From NCBI GenBank assembly GCA_001643675.2, contig LSRY02000017.1, forward strand, positions 496,001 through 560,000: DNA of 64,000 bases, read 5' to 3'. The number at the start of each line of letters is the position of its first letter. Within the stretch, counting starts at the first letter, position 1. This DNA is from Monocercomonoides exilis. Its lineage: Eukaryota; Preaxostyla; Oxymonadida; Polymastigidae. Below, one piece after another: positions 33,876-45,082 of this stretch. Below the pieces are notes generated by a model. The model was not told the origin of the DNA. It did not search any database and saw only the letters and a program-made list of their open reading frames with translations. Both the position numbers and the translations under genes were made by a program.

Positions 33876-36800
33876 ATGATTTGGGGTTTTTTGATTGCAT
33901 TTCTGCTTGAAACCCAATGCAGCTCATTCTTCCGTTTTAACGGAGTATTGCCAAAAGGCTTATCGAATATTTTAAACTATTATTACTTATTTAACACAAT
34001 AATAATAATTTGATAAAAATTTATATTTTTCTTTCGTATCTTCTTTAAACTTTTAACACATCGTTCTTATAGACTACAAGCTTTTTAATAATACGGCATT
34101 TAAATGTTTTGATAATTACAAAGAGTTTGCTCCTTTTTATTTATGATTCGCATAAAGTTATTTAACATCCGAACTCATTTACCAAAACAAACATAGAATA
34201 TCAATCGATCGTATTAACGATGATTTTTGTGATTGTGCCGATTGCTCGGATGAACCTGGAACTTCGGCTTACGGTGGTAAATATGTTCGTTGTTTGAATA
34301 GAGGAATGAAGATGACTATTCTTCCTTTATCGCGCTTAAGGGATGGAATCTGCGGTTGGTTATTGTTTTCATGCAAATAAAGATAATGTCATATGTTTAT
34401 AACATGTTATTCAGATTGTTGTGATGGTTCTGATGAATACGACGAAAACAATGAATCACCATGTAAGAATACCTGCCTTTCTGAAACTTCAAATCCAATA
34501 TTTGCAAAAGATCAATATCAAACAACATATAAATCTGTATGCATCGATAATTTGTTGATATCATTGATTTTACAAGAAAATATTTTTAAATAATTAAGAA
34601 TCCAACAACCAGAGAAACAGAACTTTGGCACTCTCTTATTGATCAAAAACAATTAATCCAACAGTCTGTTGTGCTCACATCACAAATTTCAGATTATGAG
34701 ATAAAAATCTCAGAACTTGAAGGTTTGACAATATTTTCAACTTTCGTGCTCTCGAAAACATTATCAACATTCCATTTTTAACAAAAAGCTTCACATGCCT
34801 CCTGGATGAAAGAAAAAACTGAAGAATTTGAGAAAGCAAACAACGAATGGATTTTCAAAGAGGAACTGAAAGGAATGAAAGCACTTTTGGGCTATTTATT
34901 CAATAATGCATCTGCCTCAACAACTTCTGATTCTTCATCTCGCTGGCTTGTTTCAGTCGGGGAAAATGAATACCTCGAAAGCACCAAAACCACAAACGAA
35001 ACAAATAGTTCGCAAGAAGCAATAGCACAGCCTTGGATGCCCGTGCAAAGCACAGAAGAAGATAATACAGAGATAGATAGTGATATTGCCAATGATAATG
35101 AACAAATGCCATTCATTAATGAAACCTTATTTGTTTGGAATCTTATGGGGATAAGCAGAGAATTCACGGGTCTTCAAGAAGAAAGCACAGACAACAACAC
35201 ATTTCACAATAAGAGCTGGATGGATCTCTGGAATGAAGGCTGCAACGGATCTGCCCCACCTTTCACAACTCCAACCGACTTTGATGATTTATTGTGGTTG
35301 TTTGGGGAGATGAACAAAGTTAGTAAGAAGATGGAGGAATTCCACAGATGGGCAGGAAGGGAATTGCGAAATATCCGGTCAGGGAAGACACTTGACGAAT
35401 GGGGCAGAAGAAAAGTCAGAGAAGACGAAAGAGAAAGAGCAGTCTGGCTTTCGGAATGTGTCTGTGAAAAGGAAAAGGCGCTGCGTGATGCAATAAACAA
35501 AATTGTTGAGGATTGGATTAAAAAAAGAGCAGAGGCTGGAGAGACAAAAATTGAATGGAAAGATAGAGTAAATACAGAGAATAAGACAAATGAAGAGTCT
35601 TCAACTGAAGCTGATCAGAAACAGACTCCATTAAAAAGATGGGAAAGAGGGTGTGGTGGCCTTGGAGAAGGATGCGGCACATCTTTATGGCAGTGGAGAT
35701 CGGAGCGTGATCGCGAGAACAATGAAAAGCATATGCAACGTCCTTCAAAGCCAACTGATCGAGACAGTCCATTTGCGAAGGATTTGGACGATAAGAAGAA
35801 AGCGCGAGAGGCAGCTGAGTCAGAAAGACAGTTTATTCTGGGCGTTCTATCACGCGAAGCAACACAAGGATTCGGAAAGAAGGAAAGAGTCAAAGAAGGT
35901 TTTCAGCCAAAGCAGCCAGAAAAGAAGAAGCTGAATTTTGTCCCTCGGTGGCTGAAGGGATTTTGGAGCAGTGACAAAGAATCAAATGGATCAGAAGCTG
36001 CGTCAGCAGACTCATCAAGCGAGAAAAAAGAATCTGATAGTGGAGGAGAAGTGAACAGCTCAGTGGTAGATTCTGGTGCGAATGAGAATTCATCTACTAC
36101 CGCAGTTGGAAAAGAGATCGAAGACAACCCACAAAACGGGTCAATGGAAGTGGGATGTCTGCTGCACGGCTTATACAACAGCACATTGGAATACTCCTCG
36201 CCTGTTATGGATGCCACAATCGTCAACATGACGATGCTTGTGGTCCGACCGCAGAAAAGCGGAGGAGGGTCGTTTCTAACAAGCGAAGACATCCGGTGGA
36301 ATTCTTTGTCGCTGTCTGAAAAGCGGAAGGATCCTGACTGGTGGAGGAAGGACAGAGAAGTGAGAGACAGAGAGCGGAAGGAGAACGAAAGGAAGGAGTC
36401 ACTTCGCAGAGAAAGAGAGGAAATGAAGAGGAAAGGAACCGACAAGGATGAAGTTGCTAGGTATTTGTACTGGGATGAGGAACTAAATGTGTTTGTGATG
36501 CGGAATAGCGGAAGATGCTTTAATGAGAAAGAAAAGATAGCAAAACAACCACAACCCACATCACACTATAGTTGGGGACGTGAAGGATTAGACCAACCAT
36601 TGGCAGAACAGCCGCCGAGTGGAGAAAGTGAGCAGCAAATGATAGAACGTATTTCAAGGCAACTTAGAGAGGAGAAGCCTGCAGGTGTATTTATTGGTGA
36701 AGATAAGCAGACAATTGTCCATATTGTGTGCGGCCAGTCAACAAGGCTGGCGAAAGTGACTGAGGTTGCTCCATGCACATATGAAGCTATCGTTGAGAGT

Positions 36801-36926
36801 CCCTGCGGCTGTCGTTCTTCGCAAATCGCAGCACTTGAAGAAGAGCTGGATAGAATGAACTTTGAAAAGAAAATGTGGGATGAAGCTTTGAATGCTTACA
36901 AGATGCAAAAACAAGCAAATAGTTGA
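33876..36926 (+). CDS. PRKCSH: Glucosidase II beta subunit (PRKCSH-like)
   Basis: Regulatory subunit that holds glucosidase II in the ER lumen and presents N-glycans to it. Six exons (33876-33957, 34073-34124, 34197-34354, 34415-34536, 34599-34722, 34789-36926) give 891 residues, against about 530 in human. A signal-like start (MIWGFLIAFLLETQCSS) is followed by two LDL-receptor-A-like repeats: DDFCDCADCSDEPGTSA and DGICDCCDGSDEYDE. Then come a coiled-coil region and a long Glu/Lys/Ser-rich insert. A C-terminal MRH-like lectin domain is suggested by IVHIVCGQSTRLAKVTEVAPCTY. No HDEL/KDEL ends the protein; it stops at KMQKQANS. Intron 1 (33958-34072) begins GC, chosen because it alone restores the VLPKDYKLF join typical of plant homologues. 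Confidence 0.88.
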
Positions 36927-37554
36927 ATAATTGCGTAACATCAATTGTAATAATTACACGTCATGATTTTGTATTCTTTTGTAAGTTATTTTTACATTGT
37001 TTAATTTCTAAGTTTTGTTTAAATCGAATAACTATTGCGTTTCATGATCGTGGAATTCGTTTTTCTAAGTACTATGAACCTTCATAAGAAAGAATAAAAA
37101 CTCCACCCCGAACAACGCATGTTGCTTGAGATGGTTAAGCGAGGGAGAAAAGGATAGAAACTTGTGTCGGCAAGTGGGAGAAAAAACTGAAAAAATGACA
37201 TAACTTAGCTAAATAAAACCAACAAATCTACACGAAATTAAGATAAAACTAATCCGAAATTTGATCCAATAAATGAAAGCGTATTTAAAAAAATGCACAA
37301 ATACACCAGGACAGATGGACAGAGAGAAAAAACAAAAAATCAGCATTAACAAATGGATCATGAATTACTTAAAATCAATAAAACAAAAATGGAAAAAGAA
37401 ACAAAAGAATTTTATAATTATTTTTTATTTATCAAATAAACCGAAAACCATAAACATCAAAACGAAAAATTACAAACGAAAAAGGTAATAACAAAACTAT
37501 AAATCATTTAAATACTAATATTAAAAGAAAAAACACTTTGCAATATCACCAATA
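36927..37554. other. Spacer after PRKCSH with a GC-richer patch
   Basis: 628 nt of AT-rich sequence between two 3' ends. One stretch, about 37095-37190, is clearly less AT-rich than its surroundings and contains two small perfect inverted repeats. It is discussed as a possible ncRNA but not called. The frame at 37273-37488 is Lys/Asn-rich noise. Confidence 0.5.
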
Positions 37555-37829
37555 TTAAATTCCGCAAATTTTGCGCACAAATATCTCCAATCGATTAATT
37601 GGCACCTTAACAATAACAGGTCCGCACACAGGAACAAACATCATCAGTGGAATTGCTTTATTCAAGCAACATTTTGTAATTGGGCCAGCTACGAAATACA
37701 CAAAGGCACTGAGCCAAAAAAAAAGCCAAATCGCTCAATCATCGTCCAAATGGATAGCTCAATCACATTTTCTATGAGAAAAAGCATAACGATTATGCTT
37801 CCAATAATATCAATAACACCCCTTTTCAT
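37555..37829 (-). pseudogene. Small two-helix membrane protein with an apparent frameshift
   Basis: The minus strand encodes MKRGVIDIIGSIIVMLFL..., a hydrophobic segment, up to a nine-T run (plus-strand A9 at 37716-37724). Beyond it the coding pattern continues in another frame (LSAFVYFVAGPITKCC..., ending LEIFVRKICGI) to a TAA at 37555. A change of one base in the homopolymer would account for the break, so sequencing error is as likely as true inactivation. The ATG lies 7 nt past the stop of the upstream zinc-finger gene, which is unusually tight. Family not recognised. Confidence 0.4.
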
Positions 37830-37836
37830 CGACTGC

Positions 37837-39299
37837 TCACCCGAGGAACGAAAAAAGATACTGCTCTTCGAGATTTGCAGCCATCTCCTCATCGACAAGT
37901 TCCATCAGAGGAGAATCATCTGGCGAAGAGGCTTCAGACGCAAAGAAGTCGGAGTCCTCATCACAGCATAGCAAATCCCATTGCTCTCCTCCGACGGCGC
38001 AAGCATTTTGGGCATTGATAAAGTTCTGTTCGGCCTGCAATTGAGTTGGTGGGAATGAAGGGAAATTAGATTCTGCGCATTTAACAGGTTGGATATTTGG
38101 TTGCATTTCTGATGTCAATTGATTTCTTGACTGAGTTTTCATTCTTTTACTTAAAGTGACGTCCGAATCATCAAGTGCATTCACATGTCTTCTTCCACTC
38201 TTTCGCTTCTTCAATAACTCATCGTCTTCATTTTGATCCTTCGAGGCAACCTTTAATGAAGGTTCCAAAACAGGTGGTATTGAGAACTTTACAGTCGACA
38301 GTGGATCAATAAGCGGGTCTTTCTTAGCGTCTGTCTGCCAAAATCGGGAAACTTCATCAAAAGATGTTGGCGGCAATGATACAGGAATGTCTGTTGGTGA
38401 AGCAGGTGACGGGTTGATGATCGGCAAGGAGGCAAACTCGGGTGATGATGGGTTCGCTTCGGTTGAAGCATGAGCAGATGTTGCAGTTGAAAAAGAAATT
38501 GAAGTCAGATAGGACATTAGAGATTGAAGAGGAATAGTCTTTGTTCCAGCAGCGAGAGCCGGATTTATAATTCGTAGAAGCGACAGAAAACTGGAAATAG
38601 CTTCAATTTCTCTTCCTGTAATCGGCTGTTCTTGTTTGTTTGATCCATCTTTATCTTTCTGAATTGTTTGCTCAAATGTTTTGGTTGTATTTTCTTCTGC
38701 TTCAAAGCTGCTTTTTGCTGTAATTCTCTGAAGTAACGACATTGGAATTGGTACCCAAACCCAATCATCCTTTTGCTGTTCGATCTTTTCTGTCTTTGAA
38801 TTCAAAGAATCAGAATTTTCTTTGTTAACCTGTAATAAATCGAAATTTTGTTGAAAAGCACATGGAAATTCTTTTTGTTCAGTTTTTTGTGAGCTTCCAG
38901 GCATCTGATTCTGAAAATGGTTTGATGAGGGAAACAAATGTGTTGATCCAATTGGTTTTTGAACATGAGTAGGTTCAACTTGTGAAATAAAATGAAAACG
39001 TCCATGATAATCCGGAACGCTTTCAACCTTTCTGTAAGAAGCCATTTCACGATGAAAATCAGATCGAATATGCTTTCCTTTTGTGTCTTGACGTATTAAC
39101 TAATTTTAAAAACAAAATCACGAATGTCAAATTAACGGAAATAATAATAATTCATCATCGTAAGCCACACTTTTCGGCACACAGGACAATTCCACATTTT
39201 GACATTTTTCCCATCTTTGGAAACTACTGTAAGTTCTGACTGGAGATATGTACCATTGACTTGCAGAGATAAATTCATTGAACTAGAAACAGTGTTCAT
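37837..39299 (-). CDS. C2H2 (U1-like) zinc-finger protein, unknown role
   Basis: Two exons (39299-39171 and 39099-37837) give 463 residues. Splicing across GTGTGG...TTAG creates one zinc finger, C-x2-C-x12-H-x5-H (NCPVCRK|LIRQDTKGKH...FH), whose halves lie on separate exons. The rest is polar and Ser/Gln/Pro-rich, with a basic KKRKSGRRH patch, RMKTQSR, and an acidic C-terminus (CDEDSDFFASEASSPDDS). That pattern suits a nuclear protein or transcription regulator. The start at MNTVSSSMNL is a choice: the frame is also open 5' of it without an ATG, so another upstream exon is possible. Confidence 0.6.
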
Positions 39300-39593
39300 G
39301 TGCAACAACGCTTTTATGAGTGTATTTTGATGGAGATGAATTATTTTAAATTTAAATTGGAAAATTCGATCAATCAAGTCAAATTCAAACAACAACCATT
39401 TTTGAAATTTGTTAAAAAGCCAACTTATTAAAAATTAGCAAATTACACAAATAGTGATATGTATGTTGATATTCAATAAATTACATTAATTGTGAAGTGT
39501 TGTTAATCAACAACAAAAGTTTCCATCAATTTGAAACAAGACACGGCATGCTAAAATGAACATATTTTTTATATCAAAAAATATGTACATCTT

Positions 39594-40600
39594 TCATCCT
39601 TTTTGTCCCGTAACAAAATTAGGTCCAGTTTCAACAAAACCCCTTTCAGCAACCATTCTTCCTTCTTTCTTTGTTTTTTCAATTAGACGAGATGCAGTTT
39701 CATGATTGAATCCATTTTCAACAAGGACCTTGACAAGGACCTCATCTGGAACACCCCTAACAATGCTAAATTATTTGTAAGAAAAAACAATAATTCATAA
39801 AACAAATACTAAACTGCATATTTGCACACTTTGTGTGGATCCATTCAAGCCATTCATCAGGTATCCTTGTCATCATAGACTCATATAAATCGAGAAAAGA
39901 CACCTGTATAATTGTTCATAGTGCAAAATTTTGGGAAAACGTTTATATTTTCATAGCTTAATTGAGAAGACAAATACCTTTCCATCCCCATTCGAATCAA
40001 GAGTCATGAATTCATCAACATAATCCCGAATAGAATCATCCGGAACTCCTTCATCTTTGAGAACAGTTTCAATACCTTCTGCAGTAATGAATCCTCTCTG
40101 GTATTTTATCACATCATATTTCTTAAATTGAGCAAGTACATTCAATTCGCAAATTTCTTCATTTCTTCTCATCGCAACAAACTGGAATTAGATGTATGAG
40201 TTAATTATTTGTCATGATGTGTAATACAAATGATACCTCTTCAAAATTAACCACTCCATCCCGATCCAGATCAACTCGTTTAATAATATCTTTGATTTTT
40301 TGCTGAAAAAAATATAAATGAAAAATTTTGAAAATAAATTGAGTTGCAAACATTCGACGGATATAATCCAACAGACTTTAATGCTATTTTAATTTCATCA
40401 AAATCTATAACACCATCACTTTTCTAAGTATCAAAAAAGCAAATAAATGAAAAAACAAAAATCACAAATAAAATAAGTGTAACTTAGCTGTGTACAATAA
40501 AAATTTATGAATTTTGTTATACTATATCAAATTTTTTAAATATTTTTGCGATTGCTTCATCAGATTCCAAAATTGGCTCGTCTGTTTTGGGTGATGCCAT
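39594..40600 (-). CDS. EF-hand calcium-binding protein (221 aa)
   Basis: Six short exons (40600-40523, 40423-40352, 40302-40237, 40181-39978, 39903-39830, 39765-39594), all in phase. Loops with the EF-hand pattern are DIKSDGVIDFDE, DLDRDGVVNFEE and DSNGDGKVSFLD; a fourth (KYQRGFITAEG) is degenerate. A C-terminal region of about 60 residues (VPDEVLVKVLVENGFNHETASRLIEKT) follows the last EF-hand and resembles a UBA-like three-helix pattern by eye. The general layout recalls calcyphosine-like proteins, but I cannot assign a subfamily. Head-to-head with the DUF1295 gene. Confidence 0.75.
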
Positions 40601-40845
40601 TCAAAAAATACTTATGCATCACAGATCAAACAATTTGGATGATAAATATATTCTGAAGATGTATTTAAATATAAATATATAAATGTTATTATGCCATATA
40701 ATTATGCATGCGTTTTCTTGAGTATTAGTATAAATTAAATCGTTCAAACTGGAAATATGAAAAAGCCATAATATTTTAGAAAATTGAACATTAGCAAAAT
40801 GTTTGAAGTTAGTAGAGTTCGAGAAAATCATCATTTAGTTCTTTT

Positions 40846-42310
40846 ATGTCAATTATTTTTCTTGGGCCTAATATTCTCGTCAGCAATGTTGCATTTATGC
40901 TGATAACAATCGCTGTTCTTCATTTAATTGTTTTTGTCGCAAGTTTTCGTGTACCAATGGAAAAGCTAGTAGTTTCGCTTCCACTATGCACGTTCATATG
41001 TGGGCTTTGCGTTTTTATTTTCTCTCTTCATTTTAACTTTCGACAGGTATTCAAAGAATTTGTAAAATTGCATTTAATGATAATTTCTCCACAAATCTTT
41101 GTTACTAGATAATATCTGCAGTATTTCTTCTTGTTTGGTCCAGTAGGCTATTTGGCCATTTACTTATTAGGATGTTAACGGAGAAATATGATTCAAGGTT
41201 TGATTCAATTCGTGCAAAGGCATGGAAAAGGGCAACGTTTTACGCACTCCAGGCAATTCAATGTTTTTGTTATGCATTTCCAGCAACGTTGCTTCAATCG
41301 ATAAATCCATCAGAAATGAGTGTCTTTTCTGTATTTGATTTAATTGGTTTCGTCCGTTGTTTTTAGTTATACTTTCGAATATTTAACATTTTCATTCATA
41401 ACAGGAACAACAATTGCTTTGTTTGGGCTGCTGATGGAAACAGTTGCTGATATACAGCTTTATGCATACATTCATGAGCCAATCCATTATGCTCATTACT
41501 GCGACAAAGGAATCTATCAGTACATCCGCCATCCGAACTATCTTGGAAACATCATGCTATTGGGAGGATTATTTTTGCTATGTTGTTCATCATTAATACG
41601 CTATGAATGGCTTGTTGCATTGTGCCCTGTATTTAATATTGTTTGTCTCCTATTTGTAACAGGAATTCCACCGACTGAAAGGTTTGCTTGACTTTTCTAA
41701 TTTCAAATTTAAAATTGGCAACTCTTCAATTATTTTATTTAAACATTTCTTATAATTTTTGTTCATTTGATCGATTAATTATATTTGCAATGTTTTTTCT
41801 GTTATCAGGGCACTTCGGAGTCATTATGAGCGCGTCCCCACATTTTCCAATTACATAAAATCGACAGGTAAAATTCTTCCACCGATTTCTGCTTTTAGAA
41901 GAAATAAGCGCTCAAAGAATAAGAAATCGTCTATTCAATTGCAAAGTCAAGAAAGAGTTTCGCCTCCAACTACAAAATTCCCTGCTGAGTGCACTATTCC
42001 TCCTTTCTCCATTGACATTTCTTCTTCCTCAACATCTTCTTCTTCTTCTTCTTCTTCTTCTCCATTATCTTCGTCTCCGATAAATACTTCATCTGCATCA
42101 GCTTCTGCTTCTGCTTCTGCTTCTTCGTCTGCTTCAACTTCTTCTTTTGAATCTCTTCCTTCAAGCATGACAAACTTTCAACAAAATCATAAACATGATT
42201 CTCTATATCGCTCTCCTACATTCCCATCTTCAACTTCTAGCACAAAGCCTGAAATGTTTGATCATCTGTTTACTCCTTCTCCAGATGGTGCTGGTGGAAT
42301 TAGTAATTAG
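40846..42310 (+). CDS. DUF1295/steroid-reductase-like membrane protein
   Basis: Polytopic membrane protein of the DUF1295 (3-oxo-5-alpha-steroid 4-dehydrogenase/ICMT-fold) family. Four exons (40846-41046, 41109-41346, 41405-41681, 41809-42310), 405 residues. Family landmarks are VWSSRLFGHLL, FDLIG|TTIALFGLLMETVADIQ, then the nucleotide/SAM-site-like segment KGIYQYIRHPNYLGNIMLLGGLFLL. A terminal PPTERALRSHYERVPTF follows. The last 110 residues are Ser/Ala low complexity and look cytosolic. The substrate is unknown; relatives act on lipids or sterols. The intron at 41347-41404 was placed to restore the DLIG-to-ETVAD spacing. Confidence 0.82.
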
Positions 42311-42529
42311 CTTTTGAGATAAACAGCGATATGTAAATTATGATTGGATCATTTTGAATATCTGAATTGTGCAATTTTTCAAAATTCAATTTTTATTTAT
42401 TTTCATTCATTCATAATTGTTGTGTGTAATAATAATTATTTGATTTTTGTGTTAATTTTCGTTGTTTTAAATTCAATTTTTTTTTAAATGAAGCGGATAA
42501 AAATAACAATAAAAGCAATGCGATATGCA

Positions 42530-43078
42530 TTACATGACTGAAAGCTTATGTATTGAAACAAATTCATGATATCCGGACTCGATAACAAATCTTATCGATT
42601 GGGCTGTTCCTGGTAGAGATATCGTTTCCTGTTGCATGGCTCCTCGTTTTTCAGCAAAAACTGAAATTTCAAAAATGAAAAGGTTAGATTTGTTGAAAAG
42701 TATCACAAGACCATAGCGTTTAAAAAGTTGTTCTTTTATTTAAAATTCATACCAACATCCGTCAATAGTTGATGTTCTGACTTATCTTCAACTTCCAACT
42801 CAATTTTTAATTTTTTGACTGTTCAATAACAAATGTTGTCTTGTAAATGAACTTAAATATTAAAATGTAATCAAACTTCCACTTGAATTTATCACAATTT
42901 TCTCAAAATCGACAGGATTTGGGAATGATAAAACAAATTCTTGAGGAAAGCATCCAGTAGTCACCCAAAAAGTCCTATCATCGTTATCAATCATTGCATC
43001 AGGAGGGTACTCGGGATGAAAAGAAGTTGAAAAAGAAATATATCCTCCTTCAGATTCCAATGCATAATCTTTTGACAT
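42530..43078 (-). CDS. IFT25: IFT25/HSPB11, IFT-B subunit
   Basis: Small beta-sandwich (F5/8-C-like) subunit of the intraflagellar transport B complex, partner of IFT27. Three exons (43078-42877, 42818-42753, 42660-42530), 132 residues; human has 144. The first exon carries HPPE-like HPEYPPDAMIDNDDRTFWVTTGCFPQEFV, matching the family KHPPENIIDG..ETFWTTTGMFPQEF. The last exon ends GYHEFVSIHKLSVM, the equivalent of HFASVHSVS. In other organisms loss of IFT25 mainly affects signalling cargo rather than assembly. Confidence 0.93.
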
Positions 43079-43298
43079 TAATTTTTTTTATGGTTCGACA
43101 TTAAACGAATTTATGAAATAAACTCAAAATATTCTGGTACAGAAACAGTTTGCGAATGATTGGATGAAAATAATTGAAATATTTAAAAAAAATTTTTTTT
43201 TTGCAGAAATACTTCTCAGTTGTTGAAATAATTATGTATAATTATTTTATTCAAACTAATAAAAGTGTCTTTTCTTTTAAAAAAACCAGCAAAGTACT

Positions 43299-44932
43299 TC
43301 ATAAAATATTTTGCTGCTTTAACCATTTTTTTGATTCAGATGATTGTATTCGTTTTTCGTTGTGTAATATATAGTCTGCATTAATTTCCAACAGTGATGC
43401 AACAGGAAACTAAGAACAACAAAAGCAAAAAAATAAGGGAAAATAAAGTATAAGAAACAAATAATAATAAAGCACACCTTCATTCGAGGGTAGCCCATTG
43501 AAAATCGCTTGCAAAGAACTGATCCTTCCTTTTCATTAGAAACCACTTCCACAACAAACAATGGAAGATAAGGCTGCGATCCTTTCTGCTTCGGCTGGAA
43601 GGTCTTGTCAGATTCAACCAGATAGCAACTACCAGGAGACACAGATTCTGGATGTTGTACGGAAAGACGCATCGAATCAGAGTGCTTGACTGAAGAGATG
43701 GTGCGAGATCTTCGTTCATGTGATGGTTCTCTCCTGTTTTCGTCCTCAAATAACTCTTCTCCACTTATTTCATCTTCTTCTGAATCAGTTTGTTTTCCTG
43801 TCAAATTTGAATCATTACTGTTTGTAATCGTTTGCATACGATCTTTTATTATCGTTATCCACGGAAAAAGGAGAGTAATCAAGTTATGTTGTGTTTTCTG
43901 TTTTTTCATATAGTTGGAGTGATGTGCGGATGATAAGCCATTTAAATATTGAATTGCTATTGAGTTGCATGCCATCCATCCACTTTGACTGAAAACTCCT
44001 TGTCGAAAGATGTCATTGAGTTGCTCGTATCCGGTGTAAGGAGATTCAATAACGCTTCTCTCATTCATCATCGAAGTTGAAGAAGTAGATACAGATGCGG
44101 ATGTAGGAATAGAAGGAGAATTCAAACTTCTTTGTATTTCCTTTGATGGCCATGCGGCAATGTTGAGCGTTCTTTGCCATTCTTCTGCTTCTTCCTCGCT
44201 GATTAATCCCCTTTGTATCATACGATCTATTTCACCGCTCGCGCGTATTTCTCGTTTTTCTTGGGAATTTTCACAAAAATTCATCAATTTTTCGAGTTCC
44301 TTATGGAAATTCCATGTTGGAGACAATTTTGGAAAAAGCATTGGAACCAAGAATTGATAGTAAACATAAAGATCACCAAAGCAATATATAAGCGATTTTT
44401 CTTCTTCCTTTGCCAAGGAAATTAGAATAACTGTAAATAAAGACGCAAGAATAAGTTGAGTTAGTGAGTCATTTCCAAATGCAATTCCGTATATCATATT
44501 TATCAATGCAAATGTTTGAGGATGACGAATTCGAAGATAAATTCCTTCAAAAAATGTTGGATTTTCTTTAATGTTCAAAAACGATCCCCATGATGCAACA
44601 AGTGAATGAGAAAAGAAGAAGTATGCAATGATGAAGAAGAAGATTGTCAAGAAATTAAGAATCATTTCGGAAACGAAAAATGAAAGATTATCGATTTCGA
44701 AAAGTGGGGGAAATAACCACAATCCTGCTAACGACAGTATTAAAGAAATGAAAGACGTCACTCTTGCGGCACGTTTTTGTTGAGTCCAACCGTCTAATTT
44801 TTTAATAAAACGATAAGATGTTGAATATTGACAACTCCAGGCATAAAATTGATAAAATAGCGTAACCAAAACAAAGAATAACAGAAAAGGATATAATGTT
44901 GAAAGAAAGTTTTCGATAAGCAAATTCTGCAT
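43299..44932 (-). CDS. ICMT/PEMT-like membrane methyltransferase-fold protein
   Basis: Multi-pass N-terminal half with a motif set of the isoprenylcysteine/phospholipid methyltransferase fold: YLRIRHPQTFALINMIYGI, then AKEEEKSLIYCFGDLYVYYQFLVPMLFP (EE...FG..Y..Y...VP..P). Two exons (44932-43478 and 43409-43299) give 521 residues. The continuous frame reads intron 2 (GTGTGC...TTCTTAG) as a false extra membrane helix; removing it yields a soluble tail FPVASLLEINADY. The middle (about 230-480) is polar and Ser/Glu-rich. It shares the fold class with the DUF1295 gene 2 kb away. Substrate unknown. Head-to-head with the S9 peptidase. Confidence 0.72.
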
Positions 44933-45082
44933 TTACTATCAAATAAAAATAAAGATTTATGAATTCTCAATTTTATAATTACGGTTCAATATGATTTCTT
45001 TTTAATTTTTATACGTATTATTTTTCACAACAGATTATCTTCACAAAAAATATGCGATGAAAAAAGTTAACCTTTATAAATA

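Noticed and set aside
34025-34072. Alternative ATG-led start for PRKCSH downstream of intron 1
   Set aside because: It would remove the signal peptide and the family-typical G-V-x-P-K-D-x-K segment that the spliced exon 1 supplies.
37095-37190. tRNA call for the GC-richer patch
   Set aside because: A partial A-box-like string only; no GGTTCGA B box and no acceptor-stem pairing on either strand.
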